Shown in pieces: positions 1 to 10,689 of a stretch of DNA of 64,000 bases. A model generated the notes under the pieces. That model searched no databases. It was given only the letters and a program-made list of their open reading frames with translations, and was not told the DNA's origin. Source of the DNA: Myxocyprinus asiaticus (Eukaryota; Chordata; Actinopteri; Cypriniformes; Catostomidae). Position 1 is the first letter of the stretch. Each line of letters starts with the position of its first letter. Made by a program: the position numbers and the translations under genes. Where the stretch lies: positions 50,397,094 through 50,461,093 of the forward strand of contig NC_059358.1 in assembly GCF_019703515.2 (NCBI RefSeq), in the 5' to 3' direction.

Positions 1-404
1 GCAAACATGTTTACATGTTGAATGCTGAGGTGGAAGTGTGATGTTCCAGAGGGGCGGCTCACAGTCTCTCGTGTACTGCAGCAGTGCTCTGCCTCATATA
101 CTCTACACATTCATCAAATCACTGTTTAAGAGCAGGATTCATTGGATTTATGAATTGATTCATTAAAGAGAAGCAGTTCAAACAAACATTTCCTTCACTA
201 ATTACAGGTGACATTATAATGCGGCTGTATCACATTGAATTGTGAAACTGAAGTGTGGCATGCCAGTTTAATCTGATTTTGAGGGGACATTGCTGCAAAT
301 GTTATTTGATAAGAGAAACAGATGTTGAAATGATGAGAAAATATGTCATAGGTAAAAAAAAAAAAAAAAAAAAAAAAAAATTGTTTTTAACCCTTTCTTT
401 CTAG
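1..404 (+). other. nfatc1: nfatc1 intron (3' end)
   Basis: Non-coding sequence leading to the 3' splice site at 403-404. It contains an A-run at 354-380, followed by a pyrimidine-rich stretch and CTAG. I see no ORF or named repeat here. The upstream exons lie outside the window. Confidence 0.7.
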
Positions 405-460
405 ATGGGCATCATTTGTGGGAAACTGAAGCAAAAGTAGACAAGGATTCTTTCACATCC
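405..460 (+). CDS. nfatc1: nfatc1 internal exon, Rel-homology region
   Basis: A 56-bp exon bounded by TTTCTAG before 405 and GTAAGT at 461. Its first two bases complete a codon begun in the previous exon, and it ends on a codon boundary. It reads GHHLWETEAKVDKDSFTS, which fits the part of the NFATC1 Rel-homology/IPT domain just before the conserved VVE-PP strand. NFATC1 is a calcineurin-controlled transcription factor. It shuttles from cytoplasm to nucleus on calcium signalling and controls, among other things, heart valve, osteoclast and lymphocyte genes. The phase matches the next exon at 10557, which encodes the continuation. The exon is too short to identify alone; the assignment rests on the chain of four exons. 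Confidence 0.85.
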
Positions 461-3400
461 GTAAGTATGAATACACATCATTCTATCTCTGCATTCCTCA
501 CAGTATCAAACTTCTTTTCTCAGCACCTCCACAGATACATCCTGAAAGAACCGCAGGTGATTGTTGTCATAAGTGACATTACTTTTTTTCAGCACGGCCT
601 GTATAATGCTCTCCTTATCCGTGTACCATAAGAAGGGAACCAGTACACTTAGTGGAGGACCGTTGGCCCCCAGGGTGGGTGCGAGCAACCAGTGTGCTCT
701 CTGGATTTTAAGATTCAAATCAAACTGAAAATTGAATCAAATTGAGTCTCGTTTGCAAATACTCTTTTCGATAAATTTTTCTGTTCTGAGGAAACTGAAG
801 TAGATGTCTAAGCGACTGTCAATCGAGTTTAGATGACCGTTGATGCTTCCCAATCAGACACCCAGTGATCGGATTTCGGTTAACAAAAGGTCAACCCATT
901 CAGTCAATGACGGGGAAGCATCTTCTGATTCAGCTTAGCTGTGTTCCAAATGACACACTATACACTATGCACTTACAAAATGTACTATGCACTCAGCCAT
1001 GTAGTGTATGAATTTTCAAAGTGTAGTATTGTCCCAAATGGAACACTTAACATTTTTTTACTTCACAGAGGTGTTTGCCATTTAACAGCTAACGGAAATG
1101 ATGTTTCAAATGCACGTGACGTGTTGCCGCTAGCTTTAGCGCATTAGCCAACCTCAGTTCAACACTTGTATCTTAAACAACGTACATATTCACACAGCAT
1201 GGGGTGAGTCACACTACTTACACTACAAAATGACATAGAATAGTGCAGAAGTGTGCGGTTTGGGACGCACCTCTTGTTTCTTCTTTACGTTAACCATTAA
1301 TCATAATTATTTTCTACCATAAAATTCGAGTTTGGGTCGATTTGAAGGAGGGGAAATAAAAGTATTTTGCCACACTATAATTTGTATATATGTGTATTAT
1401 GTAATGTATTTGAATTATATGAATTTGAATATTTATTATTTATTATATTTATAATTATTTTAATTATTATATTATAAATTACACTGATTTGGTGGCCTTT
1501 CTCAGTAAATATTAATGTGCGATTAATTCGATTATATGCATATCATGTAATTAATTTGATTTAAAATGGTAATCGATTGACAGCCCAAATAATTATATTA
1601 TATATAGAAATATTATATATTATATAGAAATTAGCTGAAATTACACAAATTATCTCATCGTGCATCAAGGACTGTTTACAGCCATTCTAATATAAAATAT
1701 CAAGTAATAATCTTTTGGCAGTGGCCAGGTGTGATGATAACTATGAAACTAGATTATTTAAGGAATATTTCAATAATTGTTTATGCAAGATTTATTCAAG
1801 CTCTCTATCTATCCTGATGTAACCCTTGCTAGACATTTCAGTGTGAGCTGTTAGTCTGCTGCAATATCACTTACAATATCCATAATTATCCCATTAGAGA
1901 ATTTGTTTATTGTTTAATAATGATTTTCCTCTCTGTCACACTCACACACACACACACACACACAAACACACACTCACTCACTCTGGTCTAGAAAAATCAT
2001 TTTCCATTTTTAGTGAAAACAAGACAAAGATGTTGATTAAGAAAATGTTACTTGCAGTGGATATTCATAAATGTAGCACATTTAAAATGCTGTGATTTTA
2101 TGGTTTACATCATGACAACTTAAAACAGTCTGAAAGGAAACACTAAGCTGACTTTGCTTTATATTTGTGTATTTGTTTTGGATTTATTGAAATCAGATGT
2201 TATCCTTATATACACCTACTAAGTTCCCTTAATGTGGCATGATATATGATAGATGCATATTTCTTACACAGTGCCGTACATTAGCCCAGCAGCATCATTA
2301 ACACTGCTGTTTTAATTGTGTTTATGGCGCAAATGTTGTCTTGCATCAGCTCGTAAAGCAAAGGCTGTTTCCTGTGCTCTAATTGGCCTGTAGGGCAGGT
2401 GATATTAGAGCTGCCCCCATACACTGGAAAATTACAGTGTGTGTGAGAGGTTAAAGACAAATAGGCCAGTATTTCTATTTGGAGCTCATAAACAGGGTTC
2501 CCTCACCCCCCGTCTGGCCGGCATCCGGCACGTCAGCGCTGCTCTTCTGTTGCCTGCAGGAACTGATGCGCATGTGGCCAGGGGCATGACACACACACAG
2601 GTAGCGGTAGGAGCCACTGAGTGTCTTTAGCCTTGACTTTTGCTCTGAAAAAAAAAAAGAAAGAAAAAAACACCAAATCAGCAAGAATAATTTCCTGCAC
2701 CTCTGTCCCTCCATCATCAGCTCTGTCAAAGAGGTCATTTCATCTAGACTGACAAATACAGCTTCTGTCAATACCACCTTCTTTGCCCCTCTGAGTTCTT
2801 GCACTCATTAAATGGAAATGAAAGCCACTCAACATGCTTTTGGCTTTACAACTCTTTGATTTGGTTTCCTGTAGTTTGAAACAGGGACTAAAAACTGTTC
2901 AAGGAACAAAAAATAAAAATGAGCAAACGTTTTTGCATCACACATTAGTTTGCCTTAATGCACATTGTGGATGTAGCCTCTTGTGACATGCCAAAGACCC
3001 TTTTAACAACTCTAATATAATTTTTATAATTACTACAGTACATATACATGCACTGTTAATCCAGATGTTATTTACCTGCACCTTCTAACAAGCTTTTCCT
3101 CATTTCCTCCTTTGCGGGGATTCAATTGATCAGTGTTGTCAAGTCCACTTAATTAAAATTAAATTATCCATACAGTTGATTTTTTTTTATTTAGGTCTTA
3201 CTTTGTGATAATGTTCATTTTCAAATGGCTTATTACAGCTAAAGAGTCAAGAGCAGTGAGTGTGTTCTTTGCTCTGTTTTACCCCAGTGTTGGTTATTAC
3301 ATCAGTATAAAATTGATTACGGACTTTTTTTTTAGCTCTAGAAGAACATGGGCTGTGCACGTGCTCTCTGTGGGTACACAAAGTTTTAAATAAATACAAA

Positions 3401-3800
3401 TAAAACTTTAATTATATCCTGCCTGCTCTTTAATATACACAATGAAAGGGAATGGGGAACAAAATGACAAAAGCATAAAAATGTGGTCCATACTACTTGT
3501 GCGCTGTATGCCAAGTCTATTTAAGCAATAATACGATAACTTTGTGTGAGGAACAGATAGAAATGTAAGTCTTTAAGAAATATAAGGTTAGAGAAGTGCA
3601 AAAAAATTCAGTTGAAATGTAAGATTATGAAGCTGTATGTGGCAGCATTGACGTTAATGACGTTTGGTCATGTGTAACAATTACCATTTGGTATCAATGG
3701 TGTCAAATGGATGCTCCATTATTGTAGTCCATATGACTTTTTAGTCCATTTCAGAGCTTCAGCATAGGGAAACCTGGTATTAGTAAATCACTGAAAGCAA
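461..3800 (+). other. nfatc1: nfatc1 intron, mostly without recognisable features
   Basis: AT-rich intronic DNA. Around 1320-1590 lies a remnant of the hAT-type repeat whose terminus reads GACAGCCC, related to the element at 33638-34380 but missing one end. A (CA)n tract lies at about 1943-1972. Short ORFs here, for example on either strand near 2.4-2.8 kb, show no domain, splice context or similarity I recognise. I see no gene. Confidence 0.6.
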
Positions 3801-4243
3801 TAGAGCTGTTTAGTCAGATGTCAATTCGTAGGCGAACGCAAAAGGTTAATTCGCCAAGGTTTCCCTCGGATTCTCCTATGGGTTTTTATAATGGGGTTTT
3901 TACTTTATGAGTAAAATAAGGTCTGTGTTAATCGTTATTTGATGATACGTGGATGTTTTGTTCTACAACGTACATTTCAGACATGATTTATTAAGCTCTA
4001 GTGTAATTTTTTTTAAAGTACTGTAATTCAATACAGCTTCAAAATTCACATGGACACTTTTTGTAAGACTGTGTGTAATTTATGTTGTAGAACAAAATGT
4101 CCACGTATCTTATAGTAATGTTTACCACAGACCTTATATATTTTAAATCCAAAACTGCCATTATAAAAACCCATAGGAAATTCCAGTGGGAACCCATGGT
4201 GAATTCTCTTCCGGGGTTTTGGACTACAACGTGAACAGCTCTA
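3801..4243. mobile_element. Palindromic MITE / foldback element
   Basis: Two long imperfect inverted arms face each other. The left outer end TAGAGCTGTT (3801) is mirrored by AACAGCTCTA (ending 4243). The inner arms carry the block CCTATGGGTTTTTATAATGG (from about 3877), GGTCTGTG and ACGTGGA-TTTTGTTCTACAAC, each found in reverse complement between about 4080 and 4180. The whole 443-bp unit would fold into one hairpin. There is no ORF, so this is a non-autonomous DNA element; the superfamily is not clear. Confidence 0.7.
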
Positions 4244-5114
4244 TAGTTCTCCCATAATTTTATAACCCTTGTGTCATTCCAAAAGCTTGTTCACAGTGCC
4301 ACGTGTGCTCATGCTAAAAACAGCAAGTTTTTAGCAAGTTCTCGCTTGAACTTTCAAGCCACAATAAACGAACCTCTCTGAATTGCATTCATGGATGCTC
4401 AACAGACATCAAGATTTTCACTGAAAAATTACTCGCCAAAACCAAGGCCTTAAGAAGACTTGGAAAATGACGTATGGACTACTTTTATGAGACCATTTGT
4501 TCATTGTAAAAATGTAAAGTGAGTCAAGTCAAAACAAGTAATTTTTATTTGTATAGCGCTTTTCACAACACACATCATTTCAAAGCGGCTTTACAGAAAA
4601 TAATTATATAACAGAAAAAAAAAGCTGTAATGTCTGTAATGATTTAGACACACAAAAAAGTTAATTATATTTGTATATAGACCCCAGTGAGCAAGCTAAA
4701 GGCGACTGTGGCAAGGAACACAAAAGAGAGTGTAGTCCATCTTTTGACCAAGGTGATGCAGGCTGAGATCAGTGAGGTGCATCGCAGTTTGACTGTTCGA
4801 CATGCATCCTGAGGTTAAAACAGGAAAACAAATAGAATAATATTGCCGTAGATGCCATTCACTTTAAAACAGAGATATATAATATGAGAAGTGCTTCCAG
4901 TTCTGGCAAAACTGACTAATGCAGCATAACTACGAGTTGATGGATAAATTAGGTGTATGCCTGGCTGAATGGGAGATTCTTTAGTCTAGACTGACTGTAA
5001 ACTGAGAGAGTGTGTCTGAGTCCCGAACATTGCAAGGAAGACTATTCCACAGTTTAGAAACCAAAAAAGACAAGGTTATCCCTCCTTTTGTGGATTTTGA
5101 TATTCTAGGAATTA

Positions 5115-5390
5115 TTAACAGCCCAGAATTTTGATATCATTGTGAATGTGATGCAATATAGCATGATAGAAGTTTAAGTACTGTGGGGCTAGACCATTCA
5201 ATGGGAGATTTGAGATCGGTCTATAATTAGCCAACTCTCCAGGATCATGCTGTGGTTTCTTGATAAGCGTTTTGATAATTGCCACCTTAAGGTTTCTTGG
5301 GACATGCCCTAAAGATAGCAAGGAGTTATTAATATTAAGAAGAGATTCTGAGATTACTTTTAGGAGCTTGGTCAGTATTGGATCTAACAT
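5115..5390 (-). pseudogene. LINE reverse transcriptase fragment
   Basis: 91 codons on the minus strand with LDPI-TKLLK near the start, then SLLSLGHVPRNLKVAIIKTL and ELANYRPISNLP. This is the N-terminal thumb-side of a jockey/L2-type RT (the 'NYRPISNLP' block that follows the KxA-I-PL-KK segment). The catalytic FADD region is absent; downstream text degenerates and runs into the LINE 3' tail. A dead fragment. Confidence 0.75.
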
Positions 5391-5711
5391 ACATGATGTT
5401 GCTTTTGATGTTTTGATAATATTGCTAGCACTTTGACTATGACAGCTAAGGTCTGAAGTTGCTCATAAGGGGATCATATGAGACACTGTCTTCTGAGGTG
5501 CTATGGTAGACGGTTGCATAATTCCAATTTTGTTTCTGGTGATTTAAATTTTATCAGTAAAAAAAATTCATAAAGTCATACTACTGAGCTGCAATGGAAT
5601 ATCTGCTTCATTTTGTACTCTTCCACTTGCACTTCATTTTCCGAGCTGTTCTCTTGAGAACAAGAATCTGATCATTGTACCATTGTGCGGGGGTTTTCTC
5701 TTTAACTTTCT

Positions 5712-6107
5712 CTAATCGAAGAGGGGTGACACTATCAAGAGTGCTAGAGAAGACTGTATTTGAGACAAATCTGCTAGCTTATTAGTGAAGCAATCTTTAG
5801 TGGTCGAAATAATAGTTCTACCTGATTGATAATGCAGCGTAGATTGAGTGACCGTAGCTAGGCGCAGCATACAAGAGACAAGGTAATGATCTGAGAGATC
5901 ATCGCTCTGCTGCAGTATTATTATATTATCAACATGAACTCCATATGACAGAATTAAATTTAGCTTATGATTATGGTGATGAGTTGGTCCTGTCACATTT
6001 TGTCTGACCCCAACAGAGTTGAGAATATCATTAAATGCTAATCCCAGTGTATAATTTCCATTATCTAAGTGAATGTTGAAGTCACCAACAATTAAAGCTG
6101 TATCCAC
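5712..6107 (-). pseudogene. LINE apurinic-like endonuclease fragment
   Basis: 131 codons containing GDFNIHLD (residues 8-15) and SDDLSDHYLVSC (about 68-79). These correspond to the D-x-N and SDH catalytic blocks of LINE endonucleases of the exonuclease/endonuclease/phosphatase fold. N-terminal endonuclease motifs (N and E) are not intact. It belongs to the same minus-strand LINE as the RT fragment. Confidence 0.75.
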
Positions 6108-6740
6108 AGTAACTACTAAATCTGAAAATCAGCAAATTCTCTATGGAAATCAGAATATGGCCCGGGTGGTGTACTGTATATACTGTAGCAAGAGCAAAAG
6201 ACGACAGAGCTTTTTTAAATTTATATCTGGCAATGTCACATTAAGCATTATCACTTCCAAAGAATTAAACTTATATCCTGACCTCTAAGTAACACCAAAA
6301 ATATCACTTTAAATTGTAGCTACACCTCCTCCTTGACCCTTCAGGTGAGGCTCATATTTATAACAATAACCTGGGGGAGTAGACTCATTTAAATGAAAAT
6401 ATCCAAACTGTTCAAGCAAGTTTCAGTCAAACTGAGCTAATCCAAACTATGATCTGTGATCATTTAATTTACAATAAGTGCTTTAGATGAAAGTAATCTA
6501 ATGTTTAGTACCCCTACCTTTACATAATGTGTATCTTACATTTTTGGGTTATTTTCAAGTTTGACATCAATTACATTTTTTCAAAATGACTTAGTGAGGG
6601 TTTTGTGTTTAATAGTTTTGGGAACAGACACAGTCTCTATATGATATATAGGTGAGACAGTCTCTATGTCAGCTCTCAAGGCAGCTAGCAGACAGTCGGT
6701 AATGTCAGTCTGATTGCTTCCTGACCTGGGCCCCAGTTAG

Positions 6741-7085
6741 TCAAATACTATCACTATTAAGACTATGAGCCCAATTAATATAGAGGGGAGCAGCACCTTC
6801 CCTGGAGGGATGGAGTCTGCCTCTCTTAAGCAGGTCAGGTCTACCCCAAAAACTCATCCAATTGTCTTTAAATCCTATGCTATTCTCCAGACACCACTCA
6901 GAAATCCAGCCATTCAGTGACAAAAATCTTCTATAAACCTCATCGCCATGAAGAGCAGGGAGGGGGCCAGAGGATATTACAGTGTCTGACATTGTTTTTG
7001 CAAGTTCACACACCTCTTTAATATTATATTTAGTGATCGTTAGTGCTGACATGAATAACAATCTTAGAAAATCTAGGTTTAGCAT
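6741..7085 (-). pseudogene. LINE ORF1 esterase-like (SGNH) domain fragment
   Basis: 114 codons with VISSGPLPALHGDEVYRRF, then a W-rich middle and GRLHPSREGA near the C-terminus. The GPLP block and the terminal (D/G)-x-LHP block are the hallmarks of the SGNH-esterase domain carried in ORF1 of many L2/CR1-clade LINEs. It lies just inside the hAT insertion point at 7305. The catalytic Asp before LHP appears replaced (GRLHP). Confidence 0.7.
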
Positions 7086-7296
7086 TAGCCAGCACTTGGC
7101 TAATGCAATCTGATGTCAGACGCTCTGGCTCCTTGCAGGCAATTTACAATGGTAGCTAGAGTCTCTATTTCCACATTCCTTTCAATAGAATCACCTTTAA
7201 CCAAGGCTCTTCCGACAGGCTTCTAAGTGGGTATGTCACTGAGTGAGGAGAACCTGTTGGAAACTCTAACAGAAACAGGAGAGTGGTGTTGCGTTG

Positions 7297-7304
7297 CCCT
7301 ACGA
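7297..7304. repeat. Target-site duplication, left copy (CCCTACGA)
   Basis: The 8-bp word CCCTACGA directly precedes the hAT element and is repeated exactly at 9720-9727, directly after it. Eight bases is the size hAT transposases generate. Confidence 0.9.
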
Positions 7305-9719
7305 CAGGGGTCAGGAACCTATAGCTCGAGAGCCACAAGTGGCTCTTTGTTAAAAAATCAAGTGGCTCGCCGGGTGTCTCACCATTCACCAACACATGAT
7401 CGTTTAAAACTTTCTAGAGATAATTTTCCTGCAGAAAGTGTGGGTGCGATTGCAAAGCCTGAAGTCAATGGCACTGTTTTGATTTCCTTTCTCCTGAATT
7501 TGTTGTACAGCCTACTCCTGGTGAACAAGGTTTGAAATGAACACCCACCAAATGCAGATTTTTCATGCAGAGTATTTTGCTGATGTACCTGCCACTGTGG
7601 AAGGCGACCTGTAAGACTTCTCAGAGTGATATATTATAAGAAATTAGACACAAAGACACACATTTGATGAAACATGATTATATTTTGAAGAACAGACAAA
7701 AGAAAAGCCGCTGATGCGCGTCCGATTTGATATGTGTGCGCAGTGAGCTCTGCTATTCACGAGTGCAATGAAAGTGCTTCTCCAAGACACACACATTCAT
7801 AGAGTTCTGAGTCTCGTTTCCCAATAACTATTGATCTTAGCTGTTAAGAGCATTTTCTACGAGCAATTTTATGAATGTTCGTTATTTTTTATGTGCACCC
7901 AGGGTGTAAAATAGCACCCGCCACACTCCAAATGTGACGAGGCTCAATCCAGTCCACGAGCTCCTCGTACAAATGCAAGTATTTCATGCGCATGTAATTT
8001 TGCTCATCTACCCGCAACAGGTGGGTGACCTGTAAGACATCTCGGAGTGACACATGACAAGAAATGCTGTTAGCCACAAAGACACGTGCTTGAAGAAACA
8101 AACTTTATTATGTTTTTAAGAACAGACAATAGAAAAGCCGCCAAAGCTTGTGTCTGATTCGCTGTTTGTTCAGGAGCGTGCAACGGGACCCTGTCTCGTG
8201 GAACAAGCGCATGTAAAGAGTTATCACTCCTTTTTCTCTGTTTCATTGGACTGAAAACTGTTTGCAAGATGATGTAGTCAGTGAGAATGCTGCAAATGAT
8301 CTCCGATCATCTCATGAGGTGCTGTGAGTTTAGTTTGCTTTATTTCCACGGAGCAGTTCGCTCTTATGCATTGTAAATGCAACACTGCAGGTTCAGTAAT
8401 ATATACAGGTATCTTTGTATTAAAGAAACAAAGACGAAAGTGATTAAATCATAAAGTAATACAAGACACGTTCACCTTGAGCCTAAAATTGAGTTCTATT
8501 TTCTTTTCTTTAGGCAGCATTAACTGTGTTACCAAAACTAAATACAAACACATTCAATAAGAACACACATTTGGCAGCATTTTTTGGAACACAAGGGAAT
8601 TTATTAGGCTTATTTATTATGATGATTATTATAATTATCTTTACATTTATAACTATCTTTAGTTCTTAATTTGTAGGCTATTAGTAATTTTTCACCTGGT
8701 GTCGTTGATGTATGCTTGCGTGATAGCAAATCTATCAAATCTCCGTTGGAGACGGTAAATGTTTGGATTTGGGGAGGTGGTTATATATAAGATTTTTTAA
8801 TCACTTCATTATTTTAATTGCTATTTTCATTTCGTTTAAAGTGCAATTTGAATTTAGAAATGTCTTTTGTTTAAGTTTTTCGTGTTTCAATAAATTAATT
8901 TAATTTTTAAAGCAAAATCAATAAAGCAAAAATATTCACCGACTCTTGGCAGGGGGGTTGACCATATCATCGGATATAGCGATATTTTAAAGGCAGTTAT
9001 CGTTAACATATTTTTTACATATCGCCCAGCCCAAAAGGGAAGTAAAATTTTTCATGAACAATTTTTCAAGAATAATTATATGGAGACCCACACAAACACG
9101 TGTACTCAATTCCATATTGCAACATTACCTATTAGTTTTTGCATATTTGTTTGTTTTTGAGTAGTCTATGGGCAATATAAACATTTTATTTTATTGAAAA
9201 ACCTTGTTTTTTAAAATAGTAAATTATTCGTTTGTGCTATGGCTCTGTCGAAAAAATGCATCAACCAAAAATAAAAACAATTTGCTCCTTAGGGGCCTGG
9301 GTAGATCACACGTTCGAATCCAGGGTGTGCTGAGTGACTCCAGTCAGGCTTCCTAAGCAGCCAATTGGCCCGGTTGCTAGGGTGGGTAGTGTCACATTGG
9401 GTTAACCTCCTCGTGGTCGCTATAATGTGGTTCTCGCTCTCGGTGGGGCGTGTGGTGAGTTGTGCATAGATGCTGTGGAGAATAGCATGAAGCCTCCACA
9501 TGTGCTAGGTCTCCGCGGTAACGCATTCAACAAACCACGTGATAAGATGCACAGATTGACGGTCTCAGACACGGAGGCAACTGAGATTCGTCCTCTGTCA
9601 CCCAGATTGAGGTGGGCCACTACGCCACCACGAGGACTAAGAGCGCATTGGGAATAGGGCATTCCAAATTGGAGATAAAAATTTTTTTCTCCTTAGTGAG
9701 AAAAGGTTCCCGACCCCTG
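7305..9719. mobile_element. hAT-superfamily DNA transposon, non-autonomous
   Basis: 2,415 bp with terminal inverted repeats CAGGGGTC(A/G)GGAACC: the left end starts at 7305 and the right end finishes CCCCTG at 9719. The element is flanked by an exact 8-bp duplication (7297-7304, 9720-9727). Terminus and duplication size match hAT elements. No transposase ORF of useful length remains. Two diverged copies of one segment occur inside (about 7540-7720 and 7900-8145; each holds GACCTGTAAGAC-TCTC-GAGTGA and AGAACAGACAA-AGAAAAGCCG). A SINE at 9293-9688 was inserted later. The element interrupts an L2-like LINE. Confidence 0.88.
9293..9688 (+). mobile_element. tRNA-derived SINE nested in the hAT element
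   Basis: The head GGGCCTGGGTAG...GTTCGAATCC carries a shortened tRNA-like A box and a good B box at about 9313-9322. A long tRNA-unrelated body follows (CTCCTCGTGGTCGCTATAATG and CGGAGGCAACTGAGATTCGTCC blocks type), ending in an A/T-rich tail. It is flanked by exact CTCCTTAG duplications at 9285-9292 and 9689-9696. The tRNA head is internally shortened, so Pol III activity is doubtful. The body resembles a SINE family I know from cyprinids. Confidence 0.85.
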
Positions 9720-9727
9720 CCCTACGA
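9720..9727. repeat. Target-site duplication, right copy (CCCTACGA)
   Basis: Exact copy of 7297-7304, immediately after the hAT right terminus. The interrupted LINE resumes at 9728. Confidence 0.9.
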
Positions 9728-9990
9728 GTATGCCACCGAGACGTCACCCAAATGCCCTGCTGCAGGGGCTCTACAGCCGGAACCGAAGTGTGTGTGTTGC
9801 CCGCTGTACTGGCCGCATCTGAAACAATATCTACTGGCTTCTTTTTCTCACTGACATCCACTAGCATTTAGATGCGTGTCTCTAACTCATTAATCTTCTC
9901 CGTCAGCCTAACTAATTCCTTACATTTATCACATGTGAATCCCTCACTGCTGACGGATGAAGCTATCATAAACATGTGGCATGCAGTGCA
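9728..9990 (-). pseudogene. LINE ORF1 N-terminal fragment
   Basis: On the minus strand the text includes GFTCDKCKELVRLTEKINEL followed by ETRI, a cysteine pair then a leucine-zipper-like helix. This is the N-terminal zinc-finger/coiled-coil part typical of L2/CR1 ORF1. It continues the esterase fragment at 6741-7085 across the hAT insertion. The frame is not open as a whole. Confidence 0.65.
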
Positions 9991-10050
9991 AGTAGTTTTA
10001 TATCAATGTGAATCCCTTATGGAGTTGTTTGTTGTTGTTGTGGTGGTTCC

Positions 10051-10556
10051 TGATCAGCGGGGTGTTGTGATTGATGTAACAATAGAAATAGAAAAATAAG
10101 CAATGCTAAGCATGATAGCAGGCTACAAATACAGACTCGAGTTCTTATCAACTGCCATTGTATTAAAAAACGGACCAAGATATTCATTAACATTTTTCCT
10201 ATTGTGTTCCACATAGAAAGAAAGTCCTACAGAATAAATAATGACAGAATTTTTATTTTGGGGTAAACTAGTCCTTTAAATTTTGCTCTGTTCTTTACAC
10301 AAAGCGAGACTTCAGAAAATTTGGAATATCATGCACAAGGTGTATGGACCATAAATTTGATACTTTAGCTTTAGCTTGATAGAACCAGTTCCAATTGCAT
10401 TATATGGAAATGAGTGACCAGGTATTATTCAAAAATGTTCCTAGGGGAAAAAAAGGTTTGGAGTGACATGAGATTGCTGATTTTTCATTTTTGGCTAAAC
10501 AATTCTTTTAAAGTCTATTAAAGTATAGAGTCAGAGTATATTCTCCTCTATTTTAG
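10051..10556 (+). other. nfatc1: nfatc1 intron before the 10557 exon
   Basis: Mainly unmarked. About 10205-10285 is one arm of a common cyprinid palindromic repeat (AAGTCCTACAGAATAAATAA ... TAGTCCTTTAAA). The polypyrimidine tract and TTTTAG at 10551-10556 form the 3' splice site. Confidence 0.5.
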
Positions 10557-10689
10557 ACATCACTGGTTGTTGAAGTTCCTCCGTACCGGCATCAGCAGAT
10601 CTCTGGCCCGGTGCAGGTCAGTTTCTACGTGTGCAATGGCAAAAGGAAACGGAGTCAGTATCAACGCTTCACCTATCTTCCCTGTGGTG
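10557..10689 (+). CDS. nfatc1: nfatc1 internal exon, end of Rel-homology (IPT) domain
   Basis: A 133-bp exon bounded by TTTTAG and GTGAGT (10690). It opens on a codon boundary, as the previous exon requires, and ends with one base of a split codon. It reads [20 protein letters not shown], then [20 protein letters not shown] and LPC. The [18 protein letters not shown] run is diagnostic of NFATC1 rather than NFATC2, C3 or C4, as far as I recall those proteins. The segment is the last strands of the RHR-C (IPT) domain, which supports dimer and DNA contacts, followed by the basic KRKR stretch that serves as a nuclear localisation signal in NFAT proteins. Three candidate GT donors lie together; only GTGAGT at 10690 gives the phase needed by the next exon. 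Confidence 0.95.

Larger units (their letters stand above)
4511..10050 (-). mobile_element. Old L2-like non-LTR retrotransposon, split by a hAT insertion
   Basis: On the minus strand, parts appear in the order ORF1 N-terminus (9728-9990), ORF1 esterase-like domain (6741-7085), endonuclease (5712-6107), reverse transcriptase (5115-5390) and a 3' end near 4535-4570 carrying the usual teleost LINE tail text GCGCTATACAAATAAAAA. The parts are colinear once the hAT element at 7305-9719 is set aside. Many frameshifts and internal losses show it is old, and most of the RT is missing. The 5' end is uncertain, near 10.0-10.15 kb. The L2/CR1-type assignment comes from the esterase-bearing ORF1 and the endonuclease/RT text. 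Confidence 0.75.

Noticed and set aside
2475..2804. 109-codon minus-strand ORF
   Set aside because: It contains an artefactual Phe/Ser run from an A-rich tract; no splice or domain support.
9427..9662. Overlapping ORFs on both strands
   Set aside because: They lie entirely within the tRNA-derived SINE body; high GC and few stops explain them.
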